From: Pedobacter soli
Lineage (GTDB): Bacteria > Bacteroidota > Bacteroidia > Sphingobacteriales > Sphingobacteriaceae
DNA length: 64,000 bases
Direction of reading: 5' to 3'
Assembly: GCF_900101435.1 (NCBI RefSeq)
Contig: NZ_FMZH01000002.1
Location: 496,001 to 560,000 of the forward strand
The translations under genes were made by a program, and so were the position numbers. This document shows, piece after piece, positions 26,486 to 35,937 of the stretch. Numbering within the stretch: position 1 is the stretch's first letter; each line of letters starts with the position of its first letter. A model generated the notes under the pieces. It worked only from the letters and a program-made list of their open reading frames with translations. It searched no databases and was not told the origin of the DNA.

Positions 26486-26930
26486 GGCTCCTCCTCATTT
26501 TATCTATTGATCGTTTCAATTGATTGCGGATTTCATCTTCTTCGCTGCTAAAGGCGGTAGCCAGTTGCGAAATCGATTTTCCGTGATAATATACTGCACA
26601 AAAAATTTGTTTTTGCAAATCGTCTAACAAATCCAGGTTTCCATTGCTGTTTACATGAGCCGGAGTTAAGGAATGATGTTTTTCGGTAAGCACTGCCAGT
26701 TTGCTTTGTGCATATTGGCGCAGCTCCAGCCAAATGCTCAGCTGGCTTTTTTCAGTTGTTCCAAATTCTGCTGTAAAAGCGGTAAGAATGGAAACCAGAT
26801 AATCTTCCGATTTTCGGTGATCTTGAACAATGCCATTAATATAACCAAGCAGCATGGCGGCATACTTGTCATAAAACCAACGGATATCCTTGGGTTCGGC
26901 AGACGGGACGTTTAAAACTGCTTTCGGCAT
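26475..26930 (-). CDS. Divergent ECF sigma factor
   Basis: 151-residue protein with a recognisable but divergent sigma-70 layout. The region-2-like segment is WFYDKYAAMLLGYINGIVQD near residues 19-38. The region-4-like segment is DDLQKQIFCAVYYHGKSISQL followed by FSSEEDEIRNQLKRSIDKMRRS. The usual region 2.2 acidic DxxQ motif is altered to KSEDYLVSIL. Paired with the anti-sigma gene downstream, it forms a sigma/anti-sigma cassette like those common in Bacteroidota. The assignment rests on layout and neighbour as much as on motifs. Confidence 0.7.
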   Translation of the reverse strand: MPKAVLNVPSAEPKDIRWFYDKYAAMLLGYINGIVQDHRKSEDYLVSILTAFTAEFGTTEKSQLSIWLELRQYAQSKLAVLTEKHHSLTPAHVNSNGNLDLLDDLQKQIFCAVYYHGKSISQLATAFSSEEDEIRNQLKRSIDKMRRSRGN

Positions 26931-27089
26931 AGGTATTGAGTGGTGTAATTAGAATTAACGCGCAAGATAAGTGCTAAAATTTAAATTACCTTTAATTATT
27001 TTAAATAAAAGTATTTAAAAAGGTAAAGGTTTTGAAACAAATTAAGTGCAAGGGTTCTGTTTTCAAATATTATTACAGAGATTTATAAC

Positions 27090-27866
27090 ATGAAGATAGC
27101 TACTTATAATGTAAACGGCGTAAATGGCCGTTTGCCTGTTTTATTGCGCTGGCTGGAAGAAACACAGCCTGATGTGGTTTGTTTGCAGGAATTAAAAGCA
27201 CCTGAAGAAAAATTTCCGGAACAGGCCATTAAGGATGCAGGTTATAACGCCATCTGGCATGGGCAAAAAAGCTGGAATGGTGTAGCTATTTTGGCCAGGA
27301 ATTTAGAGATAAAAGAATCAAGGAGAGGTTTAGATGGCGATCCGGAAGACTTACAGAGCCGCTATATCGAAGCAACTGTAAATGGCGTACTTATCGGTTG
27401 CCTTTATTTACCCAATGGCAACCCTGCACCCGGACCCAAGTTCGATTATAAATTACAGTGGTTTGAGCGTTTTGCAGCGCATGCGGCTAAACTCTTGGCA
27501 AGTGGTACGCCTGTAATTTTAGCAGGCGATTATAATGTGATTCCGACTGAGCTGGATGCCTATAAGCCTGAGCGCTGGGTAGAAGATGCCCTATTCCGAC
27601 CGGAAACGCGTGAGGCCTTTAAAAATTTATTGGCTCAGGGCTGGACAGATGCCATTAGAAAGTTATATCCTGATGAAACCATTTATACCTTTTGGGATTA
27701 TTTCCGTAATGCTTATGGCCGTAATGCAGGCTTAAGGATCGATCATTTTTTGCTGAGTCCAACGGCCAGTGAGCGCTTAATTTCTGCAGGAGTTGACAGG
27801 GAGGTAAGAGGTTGGGAAAAAACCAGCGATCATGGCCCGGTTTGGATCACCTTAAAAGCAGAATAA
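27090..27866 (+). CDS. xth: Exodeoxyribonuclease III
   Basis: AP endonuclease/3'-5' exonuclease of base-excision repair, 258 residues, cytosolic. Active-site blocks of the EEP fold are visible: MKIATYNVNGVNGRL (Asn), VVCLQELKAPEEKFP (metal-binding Glu), NGNPAPGPKFDYKLQW, ILAGDYNVIPTELD, LRIDHFLLSP and KTSDHGPVWI with the catalytic Asp-His. The length is standard. It converges on a small PAS gene with only 15 bases between them. Confidence 0.96.
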   Translation: MKIATYNVNGVNGRLPVLLRWLEETQPDVVCLQELKAPEEKFPEQAIKDAGYNAIWHGQKSWNGVAILARNLEIKESRRGLDGDPEDLQSRYIEATVNGVLIGCLYLPNGNPAPGPKFDYKLQWFERFAAHAAKLLASGTPVILAGDYNVIPTELDAYKPERWVEDALFRPETREAFKNLLAQGWTDAIRKLYPDETIYTFWDYFRNAYGRNAGLRIDHFLLSPTASERLISAGVDREVRGWEKTSDHGPVWITLKAE

Positions 27867-27881
27867 TTGATAAAAGAAATA

Positions 27882-28283
27882 CTATTTCTTCATATCGGTT
27901 ATATCTAATGTAGTGCCTACCAGTTTTAAAGATTCGCCGTCGGGTTGCGACATGATCGCGTCTGCTCTGAGCCACCTGATTTCTCCATCCGGACGGCGAA
28001 TTCTGTATACCGAATGAAAAATACCCTGCTCGTTAGATACGGTTAGTTCGATATCATCCTGAACACGGTCCAGGTCTTCGGGCAGGATTAAGCCCAATAT
28101 GGTTTCGTAAGTTAAGACCCTATCGGCCGGGTAGCCAAAAATCTTTTTAAATGATGTGCTCGATCGGAGGGTACATGTTGGCAAACTTAGCTCCCAAAAA
28201 CCCAGTCCAAGCTGATTAAAAACCACATCCCAATGCCCGTCGCAAATTAGTGAAAGATCCAGTGTCCTATGGTTTAATCTCAT
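27882..28283 (-). CDS. Stand-alone PAS domain protein
   Basis: 133-residue protein that is essentially one PAS_3-type domain (GFWELSLPTCTLRSS, FGYPADRVLTYETILGLILPED, VYRIRRPDGEIRWLRADA, VGTTLDITDMKK). There is no kinase, cyclase or HTH domain attached. The ending DITDMKK is typical of the linker to an effector, so it may be a truncated sensor or a free signalling adaptor. The next upstream gene on this strand begins only after 28.47 kb, and I see no remnant kinase in the gap. Confidence 0.85.
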   Translation of the reverse strand: MRLNHRTLDLSLICDGHWDVVFNQLGLGFWELSLPTCTLRSSTSFKKIFGYPADRVLTYETILGLILPEDLDRVQDDIELTVSNEQGIFHSVYRIRRPDGEIRWLRADAIMSQPDGESLKLVGTTLDITDMKK

Positions 28284-28416
28284 AAAATTGAATAAACTAT
28301 CTGATAAATATAATTAAAACAATGTAGAGATAATTTGGGCAATAATATAAAAAAGTGTAATCCTGTAAGTTTTAAGTCAATTGCCCTTATCAAGTTAGTT
28401 CAATTTCTTACTGCAC

Positions 28417-28452
28417 AAAAAAAGGAGTTAAGTTTAAGACCTAACTCCTTGT
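28417..28452 (-). terminator. Terminator of the M42 peptidase gene
   Basis: On the minus strand CAAGGAGTTAGG pairs with TTAACTCCTT, followed by a T run (AAAAAAA at 28417-28423 on the plus strand). About 20 bases past the stop. Confidence 0.85.
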
Positions 28453-28472
28453 AAATTTATTTCTTGAATCTG

Positions 28473-29588
28473 TTATTTAAATTCCCTGAAATCCTGACCA
28501 TCGCTTATGTTTAATAAACTTTGGTAAATCAGGCTGATTACATTATCTACATCTTCTTTGTGCACCATTTCTACAGTTGTATGCATGTAGCGTAACGGTA
28601 AAGAGATTAATGCCGAAGGTACGCCACCATTCGAGTAGGCAAATGCATCAGTATCCGTTCCGGTTGAGCGTGATGAAGCCTGGCGCTGAAATGGAATATC
28701 GTTTTTCTCAGCCGTTTTGATCAATAATTTGTTCAGATTGGTTTGTACTGCTGGGGCATAAGAAACCACTGGTCCTTTTCCTGCAGATAAATCGCCCTGG
28801 GTATTTTTATTAATCATTGGCGTGGTAGTATCGTGTGTTACGTCGGTAACAATGGCCACATTAGGTTTAATGCGTTGTGCAATCATTTCTGCCCCGCGTA
28901 AGCCAATTTCTTCCTGTACCGAGTTAACGATGTATAAGCCGAAAGGCAGTTTTTTCTTGTTTTCTTTTAATAGACGGGCAACTTCGGCAATCATAAAACC
29001 GCCTACACGGTTATCTAATGCACGACCAACATAATAACGGTCGTTTAACACCATAAACTCATCTTCGTAGGTAATAACACAACCCACATGGATCCCCAGT
29101 TTTTCTACTTCTTCTTTTGAGGTACAGCCACAATCTAAGAAAATGTTTTTAAGCTCAGGGGCTTGTTCTTTTTCGCCATGACGGGTATGAATAGCCGGCC
29201 AGCCAAAAACAGCTTTAACCAAACCTTTTTCGGTGTGGATATTTACCCGTTTTGAAGGTGCAATCTGATGATCTGAACCACCGTTACGGATTACGTAAAT
29301 TAAACCGTCAGCAGTAATATAGTTTACATACCACGAAATTTCATCGGCATGTGCCTCAATTACCACTTTGTAAGCAGCTTTCGGATTGATTACGCCTACT
29401 GCCGTACCATAATTATCAATAAAATGCTCATCGATATAGGGTTTTAAATAGTTTAACCAGATTTTCTGGCCTTCCCACTCGTAGCTGGTAGGAGCAGGGT
29501 TATTGATGTATTCTTCTAAAAACTGTAACGATTTTTTAGTGACTACACTTACATGTTTTTTCTTGTCGTCGTCTTTTTTCTTAGCCAT
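28473..29588 (-). CDS. M42 family metallopeptidase
   Basis: Cytosolic dinuclear metallo-aminopeptidase of 371 residues. Metal ligands and catalytic residues are visible: EAHADEISW (His and Asp), GRALDNRVGG (bridging Asp), VNSVQEEIGLRGA (catalytic Glu and ligand Glu), IVTDVTHDT (Asp), and a late His in LRYMHTTVEMVHKED. The N-terminus is Lys/Asp-rich (MAKKKDDDKKKH). Family members form tetrahedral dodecamers that trim peptides. Confidence 0.92.
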   Translation of the reverse strand: MAKKKDDDKKKHVSVVTKKSLQFLEEYINNPAPTSYEWEGQKIWLNYLKPYIDEHFIDNYGTAVGVINPKAAYKVVIEAHADEISWYVNYITADGLIYVIRNGGSDHQIAPSKRVNIHTEKGLVKAVFGWPAIHTRHGEKEQAPELKNIFLDCGCTSKEEVEKLGIHVGCVITYEDEFMVLNDRYYVGRALDNRVGGFMIAEVARLLKENKKKLPFGLYIVNSVQEEIGLRGAEMIAQRIKPNVAIVTDVTHDTTTPMINKNTQGDLSAGKGPVVSYAPAVQTNLNKLLIKTAEKNDIPFQRQASSRSTGTDTDAFAYSNGGVPSALISLPLRYMHTTVEMVHKEDVDNVISLIYQSLLNISDGQDFREFK

Positions 29589-29652
29589 AGGATATTTGTT
29601 TTATAGCAAACTGCAAAGCGCATGGCGATATGCGTTTTGCTATCTTTGTCAA

Positions 29653-30087
29653 TTAATGCGTGAATTCTTTTTCCATTATCACAAAATCATTTCCATCTTT
29701 TGAAAAGACTTTATCGGTTTCGTGGAAGCCAAATTTAAAATAAAATTCTTTAGCCTGTACACGGGCATTGCACCATAGTTTTGTCGCTTTTTGAATTTTA
29801 CAAAAATCAATCATATAGGTCATCAATTGCGAGCCATAACCTAGTTTTTGTGCAGATGGCAGTACCGCTAGTTTTCTGAACTGATAAACATCGCCTTCAT
29901 AAAACAGCGAAACCACGCCGGTTAGTTTATGATCGGCATATAGCCCAAAATGAATGCCCTCAAAATCATCTTTCAGCTTAACAATATCAAAAGGCTGATC
30001 GGGATACATGGCTTCGTGACGGATACGCCAGGTTAGCGACGGGAATATCTGCTCAATTTGAACCATTGGTAAACTTTCTTTGCCCAT
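29653..30087 (-). CDS. GNAT family N-acetyltransferase
   Basis: 144-residue acetyltransferase. The acetyl-CoA-binding strand-loop-helix is RKLAVLPSAQKLGYGSQLMTYMI (about residues 73-95), and the C-terminal beta bulge is FYFKFGFHETDKVF. The start given overlaps the MFS gene end by 35 bases; an internal ATG at 30066 (MVQIEQIF) would shorten the overlap to 14 and is equally plausible. It is co-transcribed with the MFS transporter. Substrate unknown. Confidence 0.85.
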   Translation of the reverse strand: MGKESLPMVQIEQIFPSLTWRIRHEAMYPDQPFDIVKLKDDFEGIHFGLYADHKLTGVVSLFYEGDVYQFRKLAVLPSAQKLGYGSQLMTYMIDFCKIQKATKLWCNARVQAKEFYFKFGFHETDKVFSKDGNDFVIMEKEFTH

Positions 30088-31240
30088 AAAATTTATAGAT
30101 CAGGATATTGATTATGGTAATACCTGTCATGCCGTAGCAGAATAAAGCCCAGCCACCCTGTCCCCAGAGCCATAAACCTAAAGCTGAACCACAACTTGCA
30201 CCTATAAAACTTACCGACATAAATATGGTATTCAACCTGTTTCGGGCTTCAGGTATTAAGGTGTAAATGCGGGTTTGGTTGGTTACGTGAATGGCCTGCT
30301 GCGCAATATCAATTAATATAATCCCGATGATAAATAAGTATAAATGACTGCCTGTGAAATAAAACAGGGCCATACTTACAAGCTGAAGGATAAAGCCTAT
30401 CATCAGGTTTTTACGTGGATTGCCGCCATCACTTAATTTACCAACAAGCGGCGCCGCTAAAGCACCTGCAGCACCGGCAATACCGAACAAACCAATTTGT
30501 AAGGTTTGAAAGTTAAATGGCGGATTGGCCAGGAATAATACCATGGTGGTCCAAAAGGCGCTGATAATAGCGAAGGCTAAAAAGTTAATAATGGAGGTTT
30601 CTCTTAAAGCAGGCTGGCTTTTAATGTAGCCAAACATAGAGCGCATTAATTCCCGGTAGGTACCTTTAAAGTTAGGGTAACTCTGGGGGAAACGCCTGGC
30701 CATGAGTATGATTAATAAAGCGCAAATGGCTGCGGCAATGTAATAAACTGCCCGCCAGTCTAACCAATAGCCAATACTTCCGCTAACGGCCCTTGATGCC
30801 AGGATGCCCACCAGCAAACCGCTCATAATCATGCCAATGTTTGCGCCCCGGTTTTCGTCGCTACTCAGGTTTGCTGCCAAAGGTAAAATAAGCTGCGGTA
30901 CAATGGAGCAGGCACCAATGAGTACAGAGGCAATTTCCAGCACAAAGAAAGTGTGCGAAACGGCAGCGAGTAACAGAGCAAAAATAGCAAGGCCAGTAAT
31001 GAGGAGAATCTGTTTTTTTCGCTCAAACATATCGCCAAGCGGTACAAGCAGAAAAAGTCCTAAAGCGTAACCAATTTGGGTAAGATAAGTAATCCGGCCC
31101 GCTACTGTTTCGGTAAGGTTAAAATCTTTGGCAATTAATACGACCAGAGGCTGGCAATAATAAATGTTGGCAACAATAAGGCCTGTACAAAAGGCCATCA
31201 GGATAATGTCGGTTCTTGATAATTTTTGATTAATCTCCAT
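30053..31240 (-). CDS. MFS transporter
   Basis: 395-residue major facilitator with about 12 transmembrane helices. The first periplasmic/cytosolic signature is YCQPLVVLIAKDFNLTETVAGRITYLTQIGYALG, and the loop 2-3 motif is LVPLGDMFERKKQIL. The pattern resembles the drug/arabinose efflux branch. It is the first gene of a two-gene operon with the GNAT; acetylation plus export would suit detoxification, though this is conjecture. Confidence 0.9.
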   Translation of the reverse strand: MEINQKLSRTDIILMAFCTGLIVANIYYCQPLVVLIAKDFNLTETVAGRITYLTQIGYALGLFLLVPLGDMFERKKQILLITGLAIFALLLAAVSHTFFVLEIASVLIGACSIVPQLILPLAANLSSDENRGANIGMIMSGLLVGILASRAVSGSIGYWLDWRAVYYIAAAICALLIILMARRFPQSYPNFKGTYRELMRSMFGYIKSQPALRETSIINFLAFAIISAFWTTMVLFLANPPFNFQTLQIGLFGIAGAAGALAAPLVGKLSDGGNPRKNLMIGFILQLVSMALFYFTGSHLYLFIIGIILIDIAQQAIHVTNQTRIYTLIPEARNRLNTIFMSVSFIGASCGSALGLWLWGQGGWALFCYGMTGITIINILIYKFYGQRKFTNGSN

Positions 31241-31279
31241 TAGTCTTAAATCTTAAGCCCTATGTCTTGAGCCTAAAGG
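31239..31279. repeat. Degenerate TTAGTCTTAAATCTTAAG-type repeat
   Basis: Short tandem-like words (TTAGTCTTAAATCTTAAG, GTCTTGAGCCTAAAGG) resembling those after dnaK (12465-12505). They are probably degenerate members of the same intergenic family. Confidence 0.4.
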
Positions 31280-31328
31280 ATCTGTATGAATGTATTATCA
31301 GACGATGGACTTATGACGATGGACTATT

Positions 31329-32876
31329 TTACAAAGGTATATTTCCGTGTTTTTTCCTCGGATTATTGACAACCTTATTTTCTAACATTTTAAAAGCTTT
31401 TATCAACTTTGCCCTGGTCTGGGCTGGCTCAATTACTTCATCAATAAAACCACGTTCGGCAGCGCGGTAAGGGTTGGCAAAAATATCAGAGTAAAGTTTT
31501 TCTTTCTCCAGCCATTTTTCTTCGGGGTTTTCTGATGCGGTAATTTCTCTCTTGAAGATAATTTCTGCAGCACCTTTTGCACCCATTACCGCAATCTCGG
31601 CACTTGGCCATGCATAATTCATGTCTGCTCCAATATGTTTGCTGTTCATCACATCGTAAGCGCCTCCATAAGCTTTTCTGGTAATTACGGTAATGCGTGG
31701 GACGGTTGCTTCGCTAAAGGCGTACAATAACTTAGCTCCGTTGTTAATAATGCCATTCCATTCCTGATCGGTTCCAGGCAAAAAGCCTGGTACATCTTCA
31801 AATACCAGTAGCGGAATGTTAAAGCAATCGCAAAAGCGAACAAATCTGGCAGCTTTATTAGAAGAATTGCTATCCAATACCCCAGCTAAATAGGCAGGTT
31901 GGTTGGCTACAATACCGATACTGCGACCAGCCAATCGGGCAAAACCCACTACAATATTTTCGGCATAGGCGGCATGTACTTCTAAAAAACTATCAGGATC
32001 AACCACGGTTGAAATGACTTCGCGCATATCATAAGGTTGCGAAGCATTCTCCGGCATAAAGTTATTGAGTTCCGGGCGGGTTTCATCAGCAGATTGGTAA
32101 GGCAAATGACTGGCTATTTCTTCGCAGTTTTGAGGCATATAGCTGAGCAATTTTTTTACATGGTTAATGGCATCAATTTCGTTGGCACAGGCAAAGTGCG
32201 TAACGCCTGATTTTGTTGCATGCGTACTTGCGCCGCCCAGTTCTTCAGAAGTTACTTCTTCGTGCGTTACAGTTTTAACTACATTGGGGCCGGTAACAAA
32301 CATGTACGAGGTATTTTCAACCATCAAAATAAAATCGGTTATGGCAGGCGAATATACCGCACCACCTGCGCATGGGCCCATAATGGCCGATAGCTGAGGA
32401 ATTACCCCTGATGCCTGAACATTTTTATAAAAAATATCGGCATAACCACCTAAAGAAACCACACCTTCCTGGATACGCGCACCACCACTATCATTTAAGC
32501 CGATTAAAGGTGCGCCGTTTTTCATGGCCATATCCATCAGCTTACAGATTTTCTCGGCATGTGTTTCGGATAAAGATCCGCCAAACACGGTAAAATCCTG
32601 AGAGAATACATAAATTAAGCGTCCGTTTATGGTGCCATAGCCGGTAACCACACCGTCACCCAGGTATTTTTCGGCTTCCATACCAAAATCGGTACTTCGG
32701 TGGGTAACCATCATACCAATTTCTTCAAAACTGCCTTCGTCTAATAAAAAGTGAATCCGCTCGCGGGCGGTAAGTTTACCTTTTTTATGCTGACTGTCTA
32801 TTCTGGCTTGTCCGCCGCCAAGGTTTGCCTGTTTTATTTTATCCTGAAGTAATGCTATTTTTTTATCCATTGCCAT
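31329..32876 (-). CDS. Acyl-CoA carboxylase carboxyltransferase (beta) subunit
   Basis: 515-residue biotin-dependent carboxyltransferase, probably propionyl-CoA carboxylase beta or methylmalonyl-CoA decarboxylase alpha. Seen: [35 protein letters not shown] (acyl-CoA oxyanion region), [13 protein letters not shown], and the C-terminal crotonase repeat [16 protein letters not shown] and [14 protein letters not shown]. The length matches PccB/MmdA. No biotin carboxylase or biotin carrier gene is adjacent, so the partner subunits are encoded elsewhere. It acts in odd-chain and branched-chain catabolism. Confidence 0.93.
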   Translation of the reverse strand: MAMDKKIALLQDKIKQANLGGGQARIDSQHKKGKLTARERIHFLLDEGSFEEIGMMVTHRSTDFGMEAEKYLGDGVVTGYGTINGRLIYVFSQDFTVFGGSLSETHAEKICKLMDMAMKNGAPLIGLNDSGGARIQEGVVSLGGYADIFYKNVQASGVIPQLSAIMGPCAGGAVYSPAITDFILMVENTSYMFVTGPNVVKTVTHEEVTSEELGGASTHATKSGVTHFACANEIDAINHVKKLLSYMPQNCEEIASHLPYQSADETRPELNNFMPENASQPYDMREVISTVVDPDSFLEVHAAYAENIVVGFARLAGRSIGIVANQPAYLAGVLDSNSSNKAARFVRFCDCFNIPLLVFEDVPGFLPGTDQEWNGIINNGAKLLYAFSEATVPRITVITRKAYGGAYDVMNSKHIGADMNYAWPSAEIAVMGAKGAAEIIFKREITASENPEEKWLEKEKLYSDIFANPYRAAERGFIDEVIEPAQTRAKLIKAFKMLENKVVNNPRKKHGNIPL

Positions 32877-33070
32877 ACGATGAGATTTTAAATTTAAAAA
32901 TTAACGCCGGTATTGCAAGGGTAGGAGCATGTAATTTTATAGAAATGCCAGCGTTGTTTTGGGCTGAAGAATAATTAAATCTTCAGGTTTTTAAAGTCTG
33001 TAAGGTTTAAGATTACGACAAAACAGCCGTCAATTTTTAGTATATTACATTTTTTTTACAGCTTTAAGCA

Positions 33071-33099
33071 TTGAAAAACCAAATATCCGTTTATTTTTG
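33071..33099 (+). promoter_or_regulatory. Bacteroidota-type promoter (TTG-N18-TATTTTTG)
   Basis: TTG at 33071-33073, an 18-base spacer, then TATTTTTG at 33092-33099, matching TTTG-N18/19-TAnnTTTG. It lies 36 bases upstream of the small exported protein gene. Confidence 0.6.
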
Positions 33100-33134
33100 T
33101 AACATCACATTAGAATAAGATTAGAAATCAATCG

Positions 33135-33479
33135 ATGTTTTTAAGGAAGTACAAATATTTAATCGTTGCCTCATTCATGTTTATCTTCATGGCGAAGATG
33201 GGCATTTCTGGTGCGCCGGTATTTTGTACAAGCATTGATAAGGAAATTATGAACGCAGTAATCATGCAAATTGAGTTAGAGCATGAAGGCGGAAAGGATG
33301 CCGCCAAAGACACTGCGAAATTTACCGATTTCAAACTTATCGAACTTAATCATCCTATTTTTGCTTACGAGTTCTCTTCAAGCCATTTCTTTTTGAAGAG
33401 CAGTTTTATAGAGCATTTTAAGCGGTATGTAGATCCATATCACCCAACTGTTCCAACACCTCCACCTAACTTTATCTAG
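33135..33479 (+). CDS. Small exported protein of unknown function
   Basis: 114 residues with a signal-like N-terminus (LIVASFMFIFMAKMGISG), a central acidic/basic region, and a Pro-rich end YVDPYHPTVPTPPPNFI. I do not recognise a domain. Coding is supported by a good Bacteroidota promoter 36 bases upstream and by the coherent signal peptide. Such YVDPYHPxxPTPPP tails occur in small exported Bacteroidota proteins, from general familiarity. Its position ahead of the SulP/carbonic anhydrase pair (124 bases) may or may not be functional. Confidence 0.7.
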   Translation: MFLRKYKYLIVASFMFIFMAKMGISGAPVFCTSIDKEIMNAVIMQIELEHEGGKDAAKDTAKFTDFKLIELNHPIFAYEFSSSHFFLKSSFIEHFKRYVDPYHPTVPTPPPNFI

Positions 33480-33603
33480 TTTTTTCAGGATAAACCATTT
33501 TACATTACCTGATGCAGGCTGCATTTAGGTAGTGGTCAGGTTATAGCATTTTGGTTTTCCACACGATTTTATTCGTTAAAATTTACCAGATAATTTTATT
33601 GTT

Positions 33604-35211
33604 ATGCAAAAGTTTAACCCGGCCTTTTCAGGCACGGATGTGAAGAAATATTTTCTTAAAAAGAATTTAAAGAAGGATTTACCCTCGAGTATTGTAGTTT
33701 TTTTGGTGGCTTTGCCGCTGTGTTTAGGTATTGCGCTTGCCTCAGGTGCCCCTTTGTTTGCCGGTTTAATCACCGGAATCATAGGTGGTATTGTAGTGGC
33801 ATCCGTTAGTGGATCTCAGTTAAGCGTAAGCGGACCCGCCGCAGGTTTAACTGTAATTGTTTTAGGGGCAATAACCTCTTTGGGCAGTTATCCAACCTTT
33901 TTACTGGCTGTTTTTCTTGCCGGGGCACTGCAGGTTATTTTGGGTTTAATAAAAGCCGGAACGATTGGTAACTATTTTCCTTCGAGTGTGATTGAAGGAA
34001 TGTTAGCTGCTATTGGTTTGATTCTGATCCTTAAGCAACTTCCACATGCTGTAGGCGTAGATTCTGACTTTAGTGGCGACGAGGGATTCTTACAACAAGA
34101 CCACGAAAATACTTTTTCGGCTATAACTGCTGCACTCAGCCATTTTAGTCTGGCCGCGGTAGTCATTAGTGTGTTATCTATTTCCATTCTGCTCTTTTGG
34201 CCAAAGTTTAAGAAACTTAGCATCATTCCTGCGCCTTTACTCGTAGTGGTTATGGGTGTAATTGCAAGCCTTATTTTCTCCGGAACGGCTTATCAGTTAA
34301 GACCCGATCAGATTGTAAAAATCCCTGTAGTAAATGGTTTTTCTGAGTTTTTGGGTTTATTTACCATGCCCGATTTTTCTGCGCTGGCCAATAAGGATGT
34401 TTACATTGTGGCTGTAACTATTGCAGTAGTGGCGAGTTTAGAAACTTTACTGAGTATAGAAGCGGTAGATAAGATTGACCCAATTAAACGTGTTTCGCCA
34501 ACCAACAGGGAATTGGTTGCCCAGGGAGTTGGAAATATGACCAGCGGGCTGCTGGGCGGTTTACCATTAACTGCAGTAATTGTGAGAAGTTCGGCCAATG
34601 TAAATGCAGGTGGAAGAACCAAAATGTCGGCGATATTCCACGGAACATGGTTGTTGCTTTCGGTATTGTTTATTCCGCAATTAATCAATATGATCCCCTT
34701 ATCTTGTTTGGCTGCTATTCTTTTAATGACCGGTTATAAATTAACCAGAATAAGCTTATTTAAACACATGTACCACAAGGGATGGGATCAGTTTGTTCCG
34801 TTTGTAGTAACTATTTTAGCCGTTCTGTTTACCGATTTACTTAAAGGTGTGGCTATCGGTATGTTAATTTCGGTATTCTATTTATTGCGTACCAATATGC
34901 GTAATCCGTTTTTCTACCGCGTTACCAACGAAGGCGACAAAAAGCATATCAGGATTAAACTGGCCGAAGAGGTTTCTTTTTTAAATAAAGCTGCAATACA
35001 GGTAGTTTTAACAAATATCCCTAAAGAAACAGATGTAATTATTGATGGTACCAATGCCCGTTTTATTGATCCGGATGTTTTGGAAACGATATTCAATTAC
35101 AAGCATAATGCCTATACCAAAGGGATTATTGTAACCCTCGAAAACATTCAGAAGCATTACGCTGTTCCAAAATTAAATATTAAAGTAGAAGAAGATATAA
35201 ATAAATTATAA
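33604..35211 (+). CDS. SulP family anion transporter
   Basis: 535-residue membrane protein with 10-14 predicted helices. The SulP signature lies around residues 28-60 (DLPSSIVVFLVALPLCLGIALASGAPLFAG), with SGSQLSVSGPAAGLTV and TSGLLGGLPLTAVIVRSSANVNAGG further on. The C-terminal ~90 residues form a shortened STAS domain (IQVVLTNIPKETDVIIDGT). The carbonic anhydrase gene starts 2 bases after the stop, which strongly suggests bicarbonate rather than sulfate as substrate, as for BicA-like SulP transporters. Confidence 0.92.
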   Translation: MQKFNPAFSGTDVKKYFLKKNLKKDLPSSIVVFLVALPLCLGIALASGAPLFAGLITGIIGGIVVASVSGSQLSVSGPAAGLTVIVLGAITSLGSYPTFLLAVFLAGALQVILGLIKAGTIGNYFPSSVIEGMLAAIGLILILKQLPHAVGVDSDFSGDEGFLQQDHENTFSAITAALSHFSLAAVVISVLSISILLFWPKFKKLSIIPAPLLVVVMGVIASLIFSGTAYQLRPDQIVKIPVVNGFSEFLGLFTMPDFSALANKDVYIVAVTIAVVASLETLLSIEAVDKIDPIKRVSPTNRELVAQGVGNMTSGLLGGLPLTAVIVRSSANVNAGGRTKMSAIFHGTWLLLSVLFIPQLINMIPLSCLAAILLMTGYKLTRISLFKHMYHKGWDQFVPFVVTILAVLFTDLLKGVAIGMLISVFYLLRTNMRNPFFYRVTNEGDKKHIRIKLAEEVSFLNKAAIQVVLTNIPKETDVIIDGTNARFIDPDVLETIFNYKHNAYTKGIIVTLENIQKHYAVPKLNIKVEEDINKL

Positions 35212-35213
35212 TT

Positions 35214-35870
35214 ATGTGCGCTAAAACAATTGAAACACAAGATATAACATACGATAGCCTGTTACAGGGTAACAGAGACTGGGTTAAAGATATGATCGAT
35301 AATGATCCTTCATTTTTCGATAAACTTTCGGCAGGACAGAGCCCACCGGTATTGTGGATTGGCTGCTCGGATAGCCGTGTGCCCGCAAACCAGATTACAA
35401 ACACTAAACCAGGCGATGTTTTTGTACACCGTAACATTGCCAATGTGGTGGTGCATACCGATATGAATTTACTTTCGGTACTGGACTATTCGATTAATGT
35501 TTTGAAAGTTAAACATGTAATTGTGTGTGGTCATTATGGTTGTGGTGGTGTTAAGGCTGCCCTGGGCAACAAACAAGTAGGTATTATTGATAACTGGTTA
35601 AGAAACATTCGCGATGTTTATCGTACACACGAACGCGAAATGTCTACCATTAAAGATGAAGACCAACGTTTCGACCGTTTGGTAGAGTTAAATGCTATTG
35701 AAGGTGCATCGAATGTGATGAACACTTCTATTGTACAAAGTGCGTGGGCAAATGGCCAGGAATTAGCCGTTCATGCCTGGGTGTACAGCTTAAAAACAGG
35801 ACTAATTAAAGATCTTAAAGTAACCAGCACAGGTCTTGATGATGTGGCGGCTGCTTTTAAGGTAAGTTAA
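35214..35870 (+). CDS. can: Beta-class carbonic anhydrase
   Basis: 218-residue zinc enzyme interconverting CO2 and bicarbonate. The zinc ligand Cys and the Asp-Arg dyad are in CSDSRVPANQI. The remaining ligands His and Cys are in VCGHYGCGGVKAA (about residue 103). HRNIANVVVHTDMN is also typical. There is no signal peptide, so it is cytosolic. It is translationally coupled to the SulP transporter. Confidence 0.95.
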   Translation: MCAKTIETQDITYDSLLQGNRDWVKDMIDNDPSFFDKLSAGQSPPVLWIGCSDSRVPANQITNTKPGDVFVHRNIANVVVHTDMNLLSVLDYSINVLKVKHVIVCGHYGCGGVKAALGNKQVGIIDNWLRNIRDVYRTHEREMSTIKDEDQRFDRLVELNAIEGASNVMNTSIVQSAWANGQELAVHAWVYSLKTGLIKDLKVTSTGLDDVAAAFKVS

Positions 35871-35905
35871 AAGCATCTTTTAGATGTTATTTTTTAGTTG
35901 TTAGG

Positions 35906-35937
35906 AAAGCCCGGATTTATCCGGGCTTTATTTTTTT
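35906..35937 (+). terminator. Terminator of the SulP/carbonic anhydrase operon
   Basis: AAAGCCCGGA pairs with TCCGGGCTTT, then a T run to 35937. The 3' arm overlaps the stop codon of the convergent 86-residue gene. Confidence 0.9.

Noticed and set aside
29641..29648. TATCTTTG on the plus strand as a promoter
   Set aside because: No plus-strand gene follows; the flanking genes are both on the minus strand.
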